This document shows positions 11,029-18,617 of a stretch of 64,000 bases of DNA, in pieces (position 1 is the stretch's first letter; every line of letters begins with the position of its first letter). The stretch is from Nocardioides szechwanensis (GTDB taxonomy: Bacteria > Actinomycetota > Actinomycetes > Propionibacteriales > Nocardioidaceae), in assembly GCF_900103935.1 (NCBI RefSeq), contig NZ_FNIC01000003.1, forward strand, positions 248,001 through 312,000. Direction: 5' to 3'. The position numbers and the translations under genes are program-made. The notes beneath the pieces are model-generated. The model searched no databases and was not told where the DNA came from. It saw nothing but the letters and a program-made list of their open reading frames with translations.

Positions 11029-11748
11029 TCACCAGGCCAGTGTGGACAGGAGACCGGCCACCAGCGGCACGATCCCGATCAGCACGAATGCCGGCAGCAG
11101 GCACAGCCCGAGCGGTACCGCGGCCTTGACCCCGACCGCACGGGCACGGTCCTCGACCTGCCCGCGGGCCTCCCGGGCCAGCTCGTCGGAGAGCCGGTCG
11201 ACGGCAGCGACCACCGACGCGCCGGTCGCCTGCGATCGGGCGAGCGCGCGTCCGAGCGGCGCGAGCCCGGGCTCGCGGGCGAGCCGCTCCCAGACCTGAC
11301 CCGGGTCGGCACCGAGCTCGAGATGAGCCACCGTGCGCTCGAGGCGTCGGGTCGCCGGACCCGGAAGTGCCCGACACACCAAGCGGGCCGCCTCGGCGGG
11401 GGCCGCTCCGGCCCGCAGAGCCGCCGCGAGCAGGGTCACCATGTGCGGGAGCTCGTGCTGGACCGCTTCGCGCTCACGTCGTACGACGGTCGGCTCGGCG
11501 CGGCCGAGTGTCACCCACGCCGCGACTGCCGCGACAACCCCGGCGGCCAGGCCACCAGCGCCGCCGACGAAGAGGGCCGCCGCGACCCCGGCCAGCAGGC
11601 ACATCAGCGCACGACTCCGGGGCACGGCCGCGGCATCGGCGGACGGCTGCTCCACCGCCGCGGGCCTCGCCCGAGGCGCCGGGACGGCCGGCGGCCAGGC
11701 GAGCAGGACCGCGGCCGCGGCCAGCACGGCGACCCAGAGCGCGGTCAC
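11029..11748 (-). CDS. tadC: TadC-like type II secretion F-domain protein
   Basis: The 239-residue inner-membrane platform protein has an N-terminal membrane helix pair, a cytoplasmic T2SSF helical bundle around QHELPHMVTLLAAALRAGAAPAEA, and two C-terminal membrane helices (PLGLCLLPAFVLIGIVPLVAGLL). The GTG start at 11748 shares GTGA with the stop of the tadB-like gene. With the TadB-like protein it should form the heterologous platform that the TadA ATPase drives during pilus assembly. Confidence 0.85.
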   Translation of the reverse strand: MTALWVAVLAAAAVLLAWPPAVPAPRARPAAVEQPSADAAAVPRSRALMCLLAGVAAALFVGGAGGLAAGVVAAVAAWVTLGRAEPTVVRREREAVQHELPHMVTLLAAALRAGAAPAEAARLVCRALPGPATRRLERTVAHLELGADPGQVWERLAREPGLAPLGRALARSQATGASVVAAVDRLSDELAREARGQVEDRARAVGVKAAVPLGLCLLPAFVLIGIVPLVAGLLSTLAW

Positions 11749-12518
11749 GGCTGCTCCACCCCGCGCGCCAGCGCCTCGATCCACCAGAGGCCCGCGAACC
11801 CGAACAGCAGGCCGGCGCCCAGGCAGGCCAGGCCGACGGGGTGGCCCAGCAGGAACCCCCACGGGTCGCCACCAGCGCCCGAACCCATCGCGAGGGCGAG
11901 CAGCGGCAGGCAGGCGACCAGCCGGGCGGTCGCCCGGGCCGAGGCCAGCTCGCCGTCGACGACCCGCCGGGTCGCGTGGGCCTCCCGCAACCCACGGGCG
12001 ACCCGGTCGACCGCGTCGGCGAGCCCGGCGCCGGTTCGGTGCGTGAGCTGCCAGGCCGCCGCGACCAGCCGCAGGTCGTCGGCACCGGGCTCGCGCGCGG
12101 CGTCGCGCAGGGCGACCGGCACGTCGGAGCCGATCCGCTGCGCCTCGGCCACGGGCGCCAGCGCCGGCCAGGTCGCGGCCGCACGCTGTAGCGCGGTGCC
12201 GGGTGGCTGGCCGGCCCCCAGGTCGGCGGACAGCTGCTCGCACAGCTCGAGCACCTGGGCCGCCGTCGCCCGGGCGGCGAGCCGGGCCCGCCGCGCCCGC
12301 AGCAGGGCCAGGCCGGCGTAGCCGGCTGCCACCGACACCCCGGCCAGCGCCAGCGCGCGGCCCGGGACCAGCGGGACCAGCAGCGCGGCCCCGGGAACGG
12401 CCCACCAGACCCCCCGGCGCGGCGGTCGCTCGGAGGTGTCAACAAGAGTGGGCAGCCCCACCGACGGAAGCAGCAGCCAGACCGCCAGGACGGCAGCGGC
12501 TGCCGCCAGCATGATCAT
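11745..12518 (-). CDS. tadB: TadB-like type II secretion F-domain protein
   Basis: A 257-residue membrane protein with two N-terminal helices, a T2SSF domain (LELCEQLSADLGAGQPPGTAL through RVARGLREAHATRRVV) and two C-terminal helices. It is shorter than proteobacterial TadB because the extended N-terminal part is missing, which is usual in the actinobacterial version. The ATG start overlaps the tadA stop as ATGA. Role: inner-membrane platform of the Tad pilus together with the TadC-like protein. Confidence 0.87.
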   Translation of the reverse strand: MIMLAAAAAVLAVWLLLPSVGLPTLVDTSERPPRRGVWWAVPGAALLVPLVPGRALALAGVSVAAGYAGLALLRARRARLAARATAAQVLELCEQLSADLGAGQPPGTALQRAAATWPALAPVAEAQRIGSDVPVALRDAAREPGADDLRLVAAAWQLTHRTGAGLADAVDRVARGLREAHATRRVVDGELASARATARLVACLPLLALAMGSGAGGDPWGFLLGHPVGLACLGAGLLFGFAGLWWIEALARGVEQP

Positions 12519-13678
12519 CGGGACCGCGCCTCCAGCAGGTCGGCCAGCAGCCCCTCGGCCGGGCCGGCCCGGGCGGTGCCGCGTGCGTCGACCTCGATCG
12601 CCGGGACCATCGTCACGAGACCGGACGTCTCACGGACGGGGAGCGCGACCTGGGCCAGCCGCCGCCGACCGTCGCGGCCGCGCGCGAGGTGGAGCACCAC
12701 GTCGACCGCCGAGGCGAGCTGGCTGTGGGCGGCCGCCCGGTCGAGGCCGGCGGCGAGGGCGAGGGCCTCGACCCGGGACGGCACGTCGAGCGCGGAGTTG
12801 GCGTGGATGGTGCCGCAGCCGCCCTCGTGGCCGGTGTTCATGGCGGCGAGCAGGTCGACCACCTCGGCACCGCGCACCTCGCCGACCACCAGCCGGTCGG
12901 GCCGCATCCGCAGCGCCTGGCGCACCAGCGTGCGCAGGTCGATCTCGCCGGAACCCTCGATGTTGGCCGGACGTGCCTCCAGCGCCACCAGGTGGGGATG
13001 GTCGGGCCGCAGCTCGGAGGAGTCCTCGACGAGCACCAGCCGCTCGTCGCTCGGCACCAGCGACAGCAGGGCGGCCAGCAGCGTGGTCTTGCCGGTGCCT
13101 GTGCCACCGCTGACGAGGAACGCCAGCCGCGACGAGACCACCGAGCGCAGCAGCCGCGCCGCCTGCTCGGTGAGGAAGCCGCCGGCGGTCAGCTCCTCGA
13201 CCGAGAAGACCTGCCGGCGCGGGACCCGAAGCGAGATCAGCGTCCCGGGCCGGGCGACCGGGGACAGCACGGCGTGGAAGCGGGTGCCGTCGGCCAGGCG
13301 CAGGTCGACGTAGGGCGTCGCGTCGTCGAGCCGTCGACCGCCCGCCGCGGCGAGGCGTTGCGCAAGACGGCGTACGGCGTCGTCGTCGGGGAACCGCACG
13401 TCGCTGGGCTCCAGGCCACGGCCTCGGTCGAGGAACACCTGGCCCGCGCCGTTGACGAGTACGTCGGTCACGCCCGGCAGGCGCAGCAGCGGCTCGAGCG
13501 GCCCGGCGCCGACCACGTCGCGGCGGAGCGCCTCGTAGACCTCGAGCACGGTCGCGTCGCCCACCGGCCGGCCGGTCGCCCGCAGCGCCTCGGCGACGCG
13601 GTGCGGGGTGAGCTCACCCGGGTCGCGGGCGAGCCGGTCGCGGACCAGCTCGACCGCGGTGGTCCCGCTCAGGGTCAC
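12515..13678 (-). CDS. tadA: TadA/CpaF secretion ATPase
   Basis: The 387-residue type II/IV secretion ATPase powers Tad pilus assembly. Visible motifs: GVTDVLVNG near residue 60, Walker A SGGTGTGKTT near 194, Walker B-like LVLVEDSSEL near 216, the Asp box with MRPDRLVVGEVRG near 255, and the His box HEGGCGTIHANS near 288. The start is GTG at 13678, overlapping the preceding gene by GTGA; an in-frame extension upstream overlaps the CpaE-like gene and is not credible. It matches the helicase-neighbourhood ATPase (TIGR03819-like). Confidence 0.93.
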   Translation of the reverse strand: MTLSGTTAVELVRDRLARDPGELTPHRVAEALRATGRPVGDATVLEVYEALRRDVVGAGPLEPLLRLPGVTDVLVNGAGQVFLDRGRGLEPSDVRFPDDDAVRRLAQRLAAAGGRRLDDATPYVDLRLADGTRFHAVLSPVARPGTLISLRVPRRQVFSVEELTAGGFLTEQAARLLRSVVSSRLAFLVSGGTGTGKTTLLAALLSLVPSDERLVLVEDSSELRPDHPHLVALEARPANIEGSGEIDLRTLVRQALRMRPDRLVVGEVRGAEVVDLLAAMNTGHEGGCGTIHANSALDVPSRVEALALAAGLDRAAAHSQLASAVDVVLHLARGRDGRRRLAQVALPVRETSGLVTMVPAIEVDARGTARAGPAEGLLADLLEARSR

Positions 13679-14721
13679 GCGGCGCGGCCCATCACGCCCA
13701 CCCGCTGGAGTACGTCGGCAGCGGCGCGGCCGAGCTGCCCGCGCTGCGAGCGCACCGGCCCGAGCCCGAGGTCGATCGCCTCGGCCAGCCCCCGCTGGTC
13801 GGTCATCTCGGCGATCACGGGCACCCCGGTGGCGCGACTCAGGTGGCGGGCGTCGATGCCGCTGCCCCGGACCACCAGCCGCAGCTGAGGTCGGCTCTCG
13901 AGCTGCGCGGCTAGCCGGGCCGCGGAGGCGACGCCGGCCACGGTCGGCACCACGACCACGAGGACCAGGTCGCACCGCGCCATGACCTCCTCGACCACGG
14001 GCGGGCCGGAGCGGGGCAGGTCGACCACCACCACGTCGTGGCCGCGGCTCGCCGCCGAGAGGGCCTCACGCACCGCGAACGCCTGGAGCGACCCGGAGGC
14101 TCCGGAGTACCACGAGAGGACGCCCAACGCGCCGCGCCGGGGCAGGGCCTCACGCAGCGCCCGGCCGCTGAGCCGCCCGGTGGTCTGACACAGCGCGTCC
14201 CACCGGAACCCGTCGTGGGTCTCGAGCCCGAGGACCCGGTCGACGCCGGGGCCGAGCGGGTCGCAGTCGACCACGACCGCGTGGCCGGTGCGGGCCGCGA
14301 CCTGCCCGAGGGCGCAGGCGAACGTGGTGGCTCCGGCTCCGCCGGAGCCACCGACGACACCCAGGACCAGGCTGCGCGAGGGCGCGGTGTCACCGAGGTC
14401 GGTGAGCGTCTCGGTCAGCCAGGTGTCGGAGCGCGGCAGCTCGGTGACGCTCTCGGCGCCGACCGCGAGCGCCGTGCGGAACATCTCGTGCGGCACCGCC
14501 CCCCACGACACGATGTGGACCGCCGCCCGGCGCGCGGGCGCCAGCCGGGCGGTCTCGTCGGCGAGGTCGGCACCCACCAGGACCAACGGCGCGGCGTTCC
14601 ACGAGCGGAGCGCGGCGCCGGAGTCGGAGGCCACCTCGGGGGTGACGCCGGCCGCCGCGGCCAGGCGCAGCAGCTCGTCGAGCAGGGTCTCGTCGCGGGT
14701 CACGATCAGGGGTGCGGTCAT
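13675..14721 (-). CDS. CpaE-like / Ssd septum-site P-loop protein
   Basis: The 348-residue protein has a receiver-like N-terminal domain (about residues 1-105, LIVTRDETLLDELLRLAAAAG) without a clear phosphoacceptor, then a MinD/ParA-type ATPase domain with deviant Walker A GGSGGAGATT near 124, VVVDCDPLGPGVD and VVVDLPRSG. This is the actinobacterial CpaE homologue (TIGR03815-like; Ssd, Rv3660c by position), thought to position Tad pili and implicated in septum regulation in mycobacteria. The ATG at 14721 has GGGGAGG 9 bases upstream; an ATG at 14751 is an alternative. It is the first gene of the Tad operon. Confidence 0.87.
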   Translation of the reverse strand: MTAPLIVTRDETLLDELLRLAAAAGVTPEVASDSGAALRSWNAAPLVLVGADLADETARLAPARRAAVHIVSWGAVPHEMFRTALAVGAESVTELPRSDTWLTETLTDLGDTAPSRSLVLGVVGGSGGAGATTFACALGQVAARTGHAVVVDCDPLGPGVDRVLGLETHDGFRWDALCQTTGRLSGRALREALPRRGALGVLSWYSGASGSLQAFAVREALSAASRGHDVVVVDLPRSGPPVVEEVMARCDLVLVVVVPTVAGVASAARLAAQLESRPQLRLVVRGSGIDARHLSRATGVPVIAEMTDQRGLAEAIDLGLGPVRSQRGQLGRAAADVLQRVGVMGRAA

Positions 14722-14847
14722 GGCGGGGAGCCTCCCCGCCGGGTCGGACATCCCAACCCCACAAGGACGCGGCCTGTGGAGAACCCGGCCGCGGAGTGGC
14801 CTTGTGGGTCACATCTGGCAGCGTTTCCACCGGCCGCACCCTTAGTG

Positions 14848-14893
14848 ATAACATAAAACACCAGTTAAGCCGCTAATTACTGTTTTATGTTAT
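14848..14893. promoter_or_regulatory. Candidate HipB operator overlapping the hipB start
   Basis: Perfect 13-base arms ATAACATAAAACA (14848-14860) and TGTTTTATGTTAT (14881-14893) flank a 20-base AT-leaning spacer with a TAATTA core. The right arm runs into the first ATG of hipB. HipB-type dimers repress their own operon by binding inverted repeats, so autoregulation is the simplest reading. The patch is strikingly AT-rich for this genome. Confidence 0.65.
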
Positions 14894-15242
14894 GCAACGG
14901 AGCATGATGGCCAAGAAGACCCGGGCACCACTGCCCGCCACCCTGGATGCTCTCGCTGTGCTCGGCGCCCAGATCGCTGCCGCCCGCCGTGAGGTCGGCT
15001 GGACTGCCGCTGAGCTGGCAGAACGTGTGGGAGCCAGCGCGCCTGTGATCAGCCGGATCGAGAACGGTCACGCCACCACCCAGATCGGGACCGTGTTCGA
15101 CGCTGCGGTCCTGTGCGGCGTGCCCCTCTTCACGCCCGATGCCGTCACCCTGAGCCGCCTCGCGGCGAGCTCGCGCACCCAGCTGGCCCTGCTCCCCAGC
15201 CGAGTGCGCCCCCAACGAGTGGACCTGGACGATGACTTCTAG
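14892..15242 (+). CDS. hipB: HipB-like XRE antitoxin
   Basis: The protein has up to 116 residues with one helix-turn-helix domain: LGAQIAAARREVGWTAAELAERVGASAPVISRIENG at about 25-62. HipB antitoxins bind DNA as dimers and neutralise the HipA kinase. Three in-frame starts exist (14892, 14904, 14907); the later two have a GGAG motif but tight spacing, while the first would make a leaderless message. The gene overlaps hipA by 11 bases, so the pair is translationally coupled. Confidence 0.88.
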   Translation: MQRSMMAKKTRAPLPATLDALAVLGAQIAAARREVGWTAAELAERVGASAPVISRIENGHATTQIGTVFDAAVLCGVPLFTPDAVTLSRLAASSRTQLALLPSRVRPQRVDLDDDF

Positions 15243-16572
15243 GCCGACCGAGACGGAGAATCCCACATCGGCCTACGTGTGGACCTGGCTCCCCGGGGCC
15301 GTGGAACCCGTCGTCGCAGGCACCATCTCCCAGCTGAGGCAACGCTTCGGCGCCGACCCGGTCATCGCGTTCGCCTACGCACGCAGCTACCGCGAACGCG
15401 CTGACTCGATCCCGCTGTTCACCCCCGAACTGCCCCTACGACCCGGAACCTTCGACCCGACCAGGCCCGACGAGACCGTCAGGCTCGCCGGCGCCGAAGA
15501 CTCCTGGGCCGGCTGGCCGGCCGCCGCCGACCGCTCGCCACTGTCGCTCGCCGGCTGCCTGCGAGATGCCGCTCCCGACGCCTGGGGCCGCCGCGTGATC
15601 AACCTGTGTCTGGACGACAACCCCGACATCGACCTCAGCGAGATGACCTACCTGCTCCGGTCAGGCAGCGACCGCACCGGCAATCTCGACTTCCAAGCCT
15701 CACCCACGAAATACGTGCCCCGCGGCGGCGTCGCCACGCTCGAGCAGCTCGCCGCCGCCGCCGAGCTCATCGAACAGGGCATGCCCATCCCCGACGGGCT
15801 CGCGGCCGCCGCGGCTCACGGCACCTCCATCGGCGGCGCCCGCCCCAAGGCACTGCTGGCCGAAGGCGACCGGCAGATGGTGGCCAAGTTCTCCTCCTCG
15901 ACGGACAGCCGGCCCGTCGTCAAGGCCGAAGCGGTCGGCATGCTCATGGCGGGACGCGTCGGCATCGACGTCCCACACGTCGAGGTCGTCACCACGACGG
16001 GCGGCAAGGACGTGCTCCTCGTCGACCGGTTCGACCGCTCTCCCGAAGGCCAGCGGCGCGGCGTCGTCTCCGCGCTCACCGTCCTCGGGCTCCGCGAAGA
16101 GGAGTCGCGCTACGCCGGCTACGGCGACATCGCCCGGGCCATCCGTCACCCCGGGTGGGCGGACAGCGCCCAACAGCTCCGCGAGCTCTACACGCGCATG
16201 GTCCTCAACATCGCGATCTCCAACACCGACGACCACCTGCGCAACCACGCCGCCTTCTGGAACGGCCACGACCTACGGCTCACACCGGCGTACGACGTCT
16301 CACCACAGGCACGGTCCACCTCGGTCACGACCCACGCGATCAAGCTCACCAGCGCCGGCGAACGGGCCAGCCAGTTCCGCGTCGCCCTGAAGGCTGCGCC
16401 GGAGTTCCTCCTCACGGTCCCGGACGCCCAAGGCATCATCGACCACGTCATCGACACCCTCACCGGCTGCTGGGACGACGTCTGCGACGAGGCCCGGCTG
16501 ACCAGAGCAGAGCGGGACCAGCTCTGGAAGCGCGAGTTCCTCAACGACTACGCCTTCTACGACGACGCCTAG
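15232..16572 (+). CDS. hipA: HipA-like serine/threonine kinase toxin
   Basis: This 446-residue member of the HipA kinase fold would inactivate a cellular target by phosphorylation; in E. coli the target is glutamyl-tRNA synthetase, but related toxins vary. The nucleotide-binding loop GTSIGGARPKALL lies near residue 200, the conserved lysine as VAKF near 222, the catalytic SNTDDHLRNH near 332 and the metal-binding AYDVSP near 353. All key elements are intact, so the toxin should be active. Length is normal. The stop codon TAG lies inside the CTAG that borders the small element downstream. Confidence 0.92.
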   Translation: MTSRPTETENPTSAYVWTWLPGAVEPVVAGTISQLRQRFGADPVIAFAYARSYRERADSIPLFTPELPLRPGTFDPTRPDETVRLAGAEDSWAGWPAAADRSPLSLAGCLRDAAPDAWGRRVINLCLDDNPDIDLSEMTYLLRSGSDRTGNLDFQASPTKYVPRGGVATLEQLAAAAELIEQGMPIPDGLAAAAAHGTSIGGARPKALLAEGDRQMVAKFSSSTDSRPVVKAEAVGMLMAGRVGIDVPHVEVVTTTGGKDVLLVDRFDRSPEGQRRGVVSALTVLGLREEESRYAGYGDIARAIRHPGWADSAQQLRELYTRMVLNIAISNTDDHLRNHAAFWNGHDLRLTPAYDVSPQARSTSVTTHAIKLTSAGERASQFRVALKAAPEFLLTVPDAQGIIDHVIDTLTGCWDDVCDEARLTRAERDQLWKREFLNDYAFYDDA

Positions 16573-16733
16573 GAGACTGCTGAACAAGGCGGGCGAAGCG
16601 AGCGTCGTGAGGCGCGTGGGCTGACAAGGCGGAGGCGTGAAGGCACACTGGGCGTGCGTCGAGCGTCGACAACGCAGCCAGCGTGCGTCCATCGCGGCGC
16701 GTAGCCGGCCGGATTGTTCAGCATGCTCCTAGG
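16568..16733. mobile_element. Small IS-derived or MITE-like element at the hipA stop codon
   Basis: Ends are 20-base inverted repeats, CCTAGGAG-ACT-GCTGAACAA at 16568-16587 and its complement with CAT/ATG in the middle at 16714-16733 (two mismatches). CTAG appears at both borders and may be a target-site duplication, since some IS5-group elements use CTAG-type sites. The 126-base interior is GC-rich and holds no convincing gene. No transposase of this type lies in the window. Confidence 0.55.
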
Positions 16734-16793
16734 TCCGCGCCGCGACACCCTGTGCATCACAGCTGGCAACACCCGGCCGCCTACCATGAGCAC

Positions 16794-17585
16794 ATGCCCA
16801 CTGCGGCCTTCTTCGACCTCGACAAGACGATCATCGCCGCGTCGAGCACCTTTGCTTTCTCTCGGCCGTTCCAGGCCGGGGGGCTGATCTCGCGCCGCGC
16901 CGTGCTCCGCTCCGCCTACGCCCAGTTCGTCTACCTCGTCGGCGGGGCCGACCACGACCAGATGGAGAAGATGCGGCAGTTCATGTCGCAGCTGTGTGCC
17001 GGCTGGGACGTCGCGACCGTGCGCGAGATCGTGGCCGACACCCTCCACCACATCGTCGACCCGCTCGTCTACGACGAGGCGGTCTCGCTGATGGAGGAGC
17101 ACCGGGCGGCCGGTCGCGACATCGTCATCGTCTCCGCGTCCGGCAGCGAGCTGGTGGAGCCGATCGGCGAGCTCCTCGGCGCCGACCGCGTCATCGCCTC
17201 CCAGCTCGAGATCGTCGACGGCCGCTACAGCGGCGAGATCGACTACTACGCCTACGGCCCCGAGAAGGCCGTCGCGATGCGCCGTCTCGCCGGCGAGCTC
17301 GGCTACGACCTGGCCCAGTGCTACGGCTACAGCGACTCGGTCACCGACGTCCCCATGCTCGAGGCCGTCGGCTTCCCTCACGCCGTCAACCCCGACCGCG
17401 AGCTGCGCAAGATCGCCGCCGCCAACGGCTGGCCGGTCCTGGTCTTCACCAAGCCGGTGGCGCTGCGCAGCCGGCTCCGGCTGCCACCGGTCAAGCCCAC
17501 CCTCGCCGTCCTCGCGGTCGGCGGCGTCGCCACCGCCGGTGGCCTCTGGTGGGCCCAGGCCCGTCGTCGCCGGCTCGGCGCCTGA
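16794..17585 (+). CDS. HAD-IB family phosphatase
   Basis: A 263-residue HAD hydrolase. The nucleophile motif is FFDLDKT (Asp8, Asp10), motif II is VIVSASGSELV near 115, and the acid pair appears as GYSDSVTDVPML near 180. The C-terminus has one hydrophobic stretch (TLAVLAVGGVATAGGLWW), suggesting a membrane tail. The family includes phosphoserine phosphatases and lysophospholipid-related enzymes; the substrate cannot be told. It corresponds by position to Rv3661, which directly flanks the Ssd gene in M. tuberculosis, so hipBA and the small element separate two normally adjacent genes. Confidence 0.88.
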   Translation: MPTAAFFDLDKTIIAASSTFAFSRPFQAGGLISRRAVLRSAYAQFVYLVGGADHDQMEKMRQFMSQLCAGWDVATVREIVADTLHHIVDPLVYDEAVSLMEEHRAAGRDIVIVSASGSELVEPIGELLGADRVIASQLEIVDGRYSGEIDYYAYGPEKAVAMRRLAGELGYDLAQCYGYSDSVTDVPMLEAVGFPHAVNPDRELRKIAAANGWPVLVFTKPVALRSRLRLPPVKPTLAVLAVGGVATAGGLWWAQARRRRLGA

Positions 17586-17607
17586 TCTCCTCGGGCGGAA
17601 AAGCCCG

Positions 17608-17626
17608 GGAGTGACGAAGTCACTCC
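17608..17626. repeat. REP-like hairpin, module B (GGAGTGAC-GAA-GTCACTCC)
   Basis: Perfect 8-base arms around GAA, directly after the HAD phosphatase. The same sequence recurs at 38743-38761 and in variants at 42753-42776 and 61643-61661. It may also terminate transcription here. Confidence 0.7.
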
Positions 17627-17684
17627 ACGACAAGCCGGAACGTTCCACCTGCCGCTGACGCCCCTGCAGTCCTAGCGTCGGCGC

Positions 17685-18017
17685 ATGACGTCCGCCGCAC
17701 TGAGTGAACCCGGCCTCAACGACACCGGGTCCCCACGTCCCACGGTCGCTCTCCGGGTCGTCGTCACGTACGACGACACCACGCGGCGCGTCGACCTCGA
17801 GCTCGGCGGCGCGGAGTCTGACAGCCCCGGCCAGTTCTGGCAGGTCGCGACCAACCACAGCTACACCGAGTACGCCTCCTCGGTTCGCTCCGAGCTCGCC
17901 ACCAACAGCGAGGCAGCGCATATCCTTCGGGACTACCAGTCCACGCTGGCACCGTTCCTGGTCACCCCGGGCGGCACCGCGACCGCCGTGGACGTGCCGG
18001 TGAGCAGAGGAGATTGA
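17685..18017 (+). CDS. Conserved hypothetical protein, 110 residues
   Basis: The product is soluble, with a disordered N-terminus of about 18 residues and a beta-rich core (VALRVVVTYDDTTRRVDLELGG), then a predicted helix (YTEYASSVRSELATNSEAAHIL). No motif or family is recognised. The start ATG is chosen because the reading frame shows normal high-GC third positions from there. It ends 4 bases before the next small gene, with GAGGAG in its last codons acting as the next ribosome site, so the two are probably one transcription unit. Confidence 0.6.
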   Translation: MTSAALSEPGLNDTGSPRPTVALRVVVTYDDTTRRVDLELGGAESDSPGQFWQVATNHSYTEYASSVRSELATNSEAAHILRDYQSTLAPFLVTPGGTATAVDVPVSRGD

Positions 18018-18021
18018 CGCT

Positions 18022-18378
18022 GTGGGTCTGCTGTCTCGCTTCTTCGGCAGCCGACCCGACGAGGCCGCGGTCACCCACGCGGTCGCCGACGCCGTCGCCT
18101 CCCAGCCCGGTGTCAGCGCGCACTCGCTGACCTACAACCACCAGCAGTACAAGGGCGGCGCACTCAGCGGAGTCGTCGACGTCGCCGACACCCCGGCGTT
18201 CCTGGCCGTCCTGCGCACGGCCTACGCGGTCCTCAGCGACCTGCTCGGCGACGACGTCAACCGGGTGACGTTCTACCTCTCGGGCCGCACCCCGGACGGC
18301 GACTCCGTCGTACCCGGAGACCTCGGTCTGGTCCAGCCACCGACCGGCCGGGACCTCGCGACTCACCTCTCGCCGTAG
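18022..18378 (+). CDS. Conserved hypothetical protein, 118 residues
   Basis: The start is GTG with AGAGGAG about 9 bases upstream. The protein begins GLLSRFFGSRPDEAAV, an amphipathic N-terminus, followed by a mixed alpha/beta domain with HSLTYNHQQYKGGALSGVV and DLLGDDVNRVTFYLSGRT. No family is recognised and no catalytic motif is visible. It is coupled to the preceding 110-residue protein, suggesting joint function. A 239-base stretch follows with no credible gene; it holds a small hairpin (CCGCGA-TAT-TCGCGG at 18497-18511). Confidence 0.6.
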   Translation: MGLLSRFFGSRPDEAAVTHAVADAVASQPGVSAHSLTYNHQQYKGGALSGVVDVADTPAFLAVLRTAYAVLSDLLGDDVNRVTFYLSGRTPDGDSVVPGDLGLVQPPTGRDLATHLSP

Positions 18379-18617
18379 CCAAAAGTCAACCCTTGTTCCC
18401 GCACCGACAGGGGCGTAGAAAGAAGACAACAACTCAAGAGCAGCACGTGAGCCGGGTACCCACGCGGCGATCTCCCTTCCTTTAGGGCGCTGTCATCCGC
18501 GATATTCGCGGAGCAGCAGTTGGCGATGCACGCTTGGTAGCCAGGTGCCCACGTGTCAGCGGTGGCGTTCAGGTCCCTCGTGGACTCGGGCGCCACCTGC
18601 ACGCTCTGGGTCGACGG

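Noticed and set aside
18363..18602. Possible 79-residue minus-strand gene in the 18.4-18.6 kb gap
   Set aside because: No recognisable domain, no ribosome site, and codon use does not show the usual third-position GC bias.
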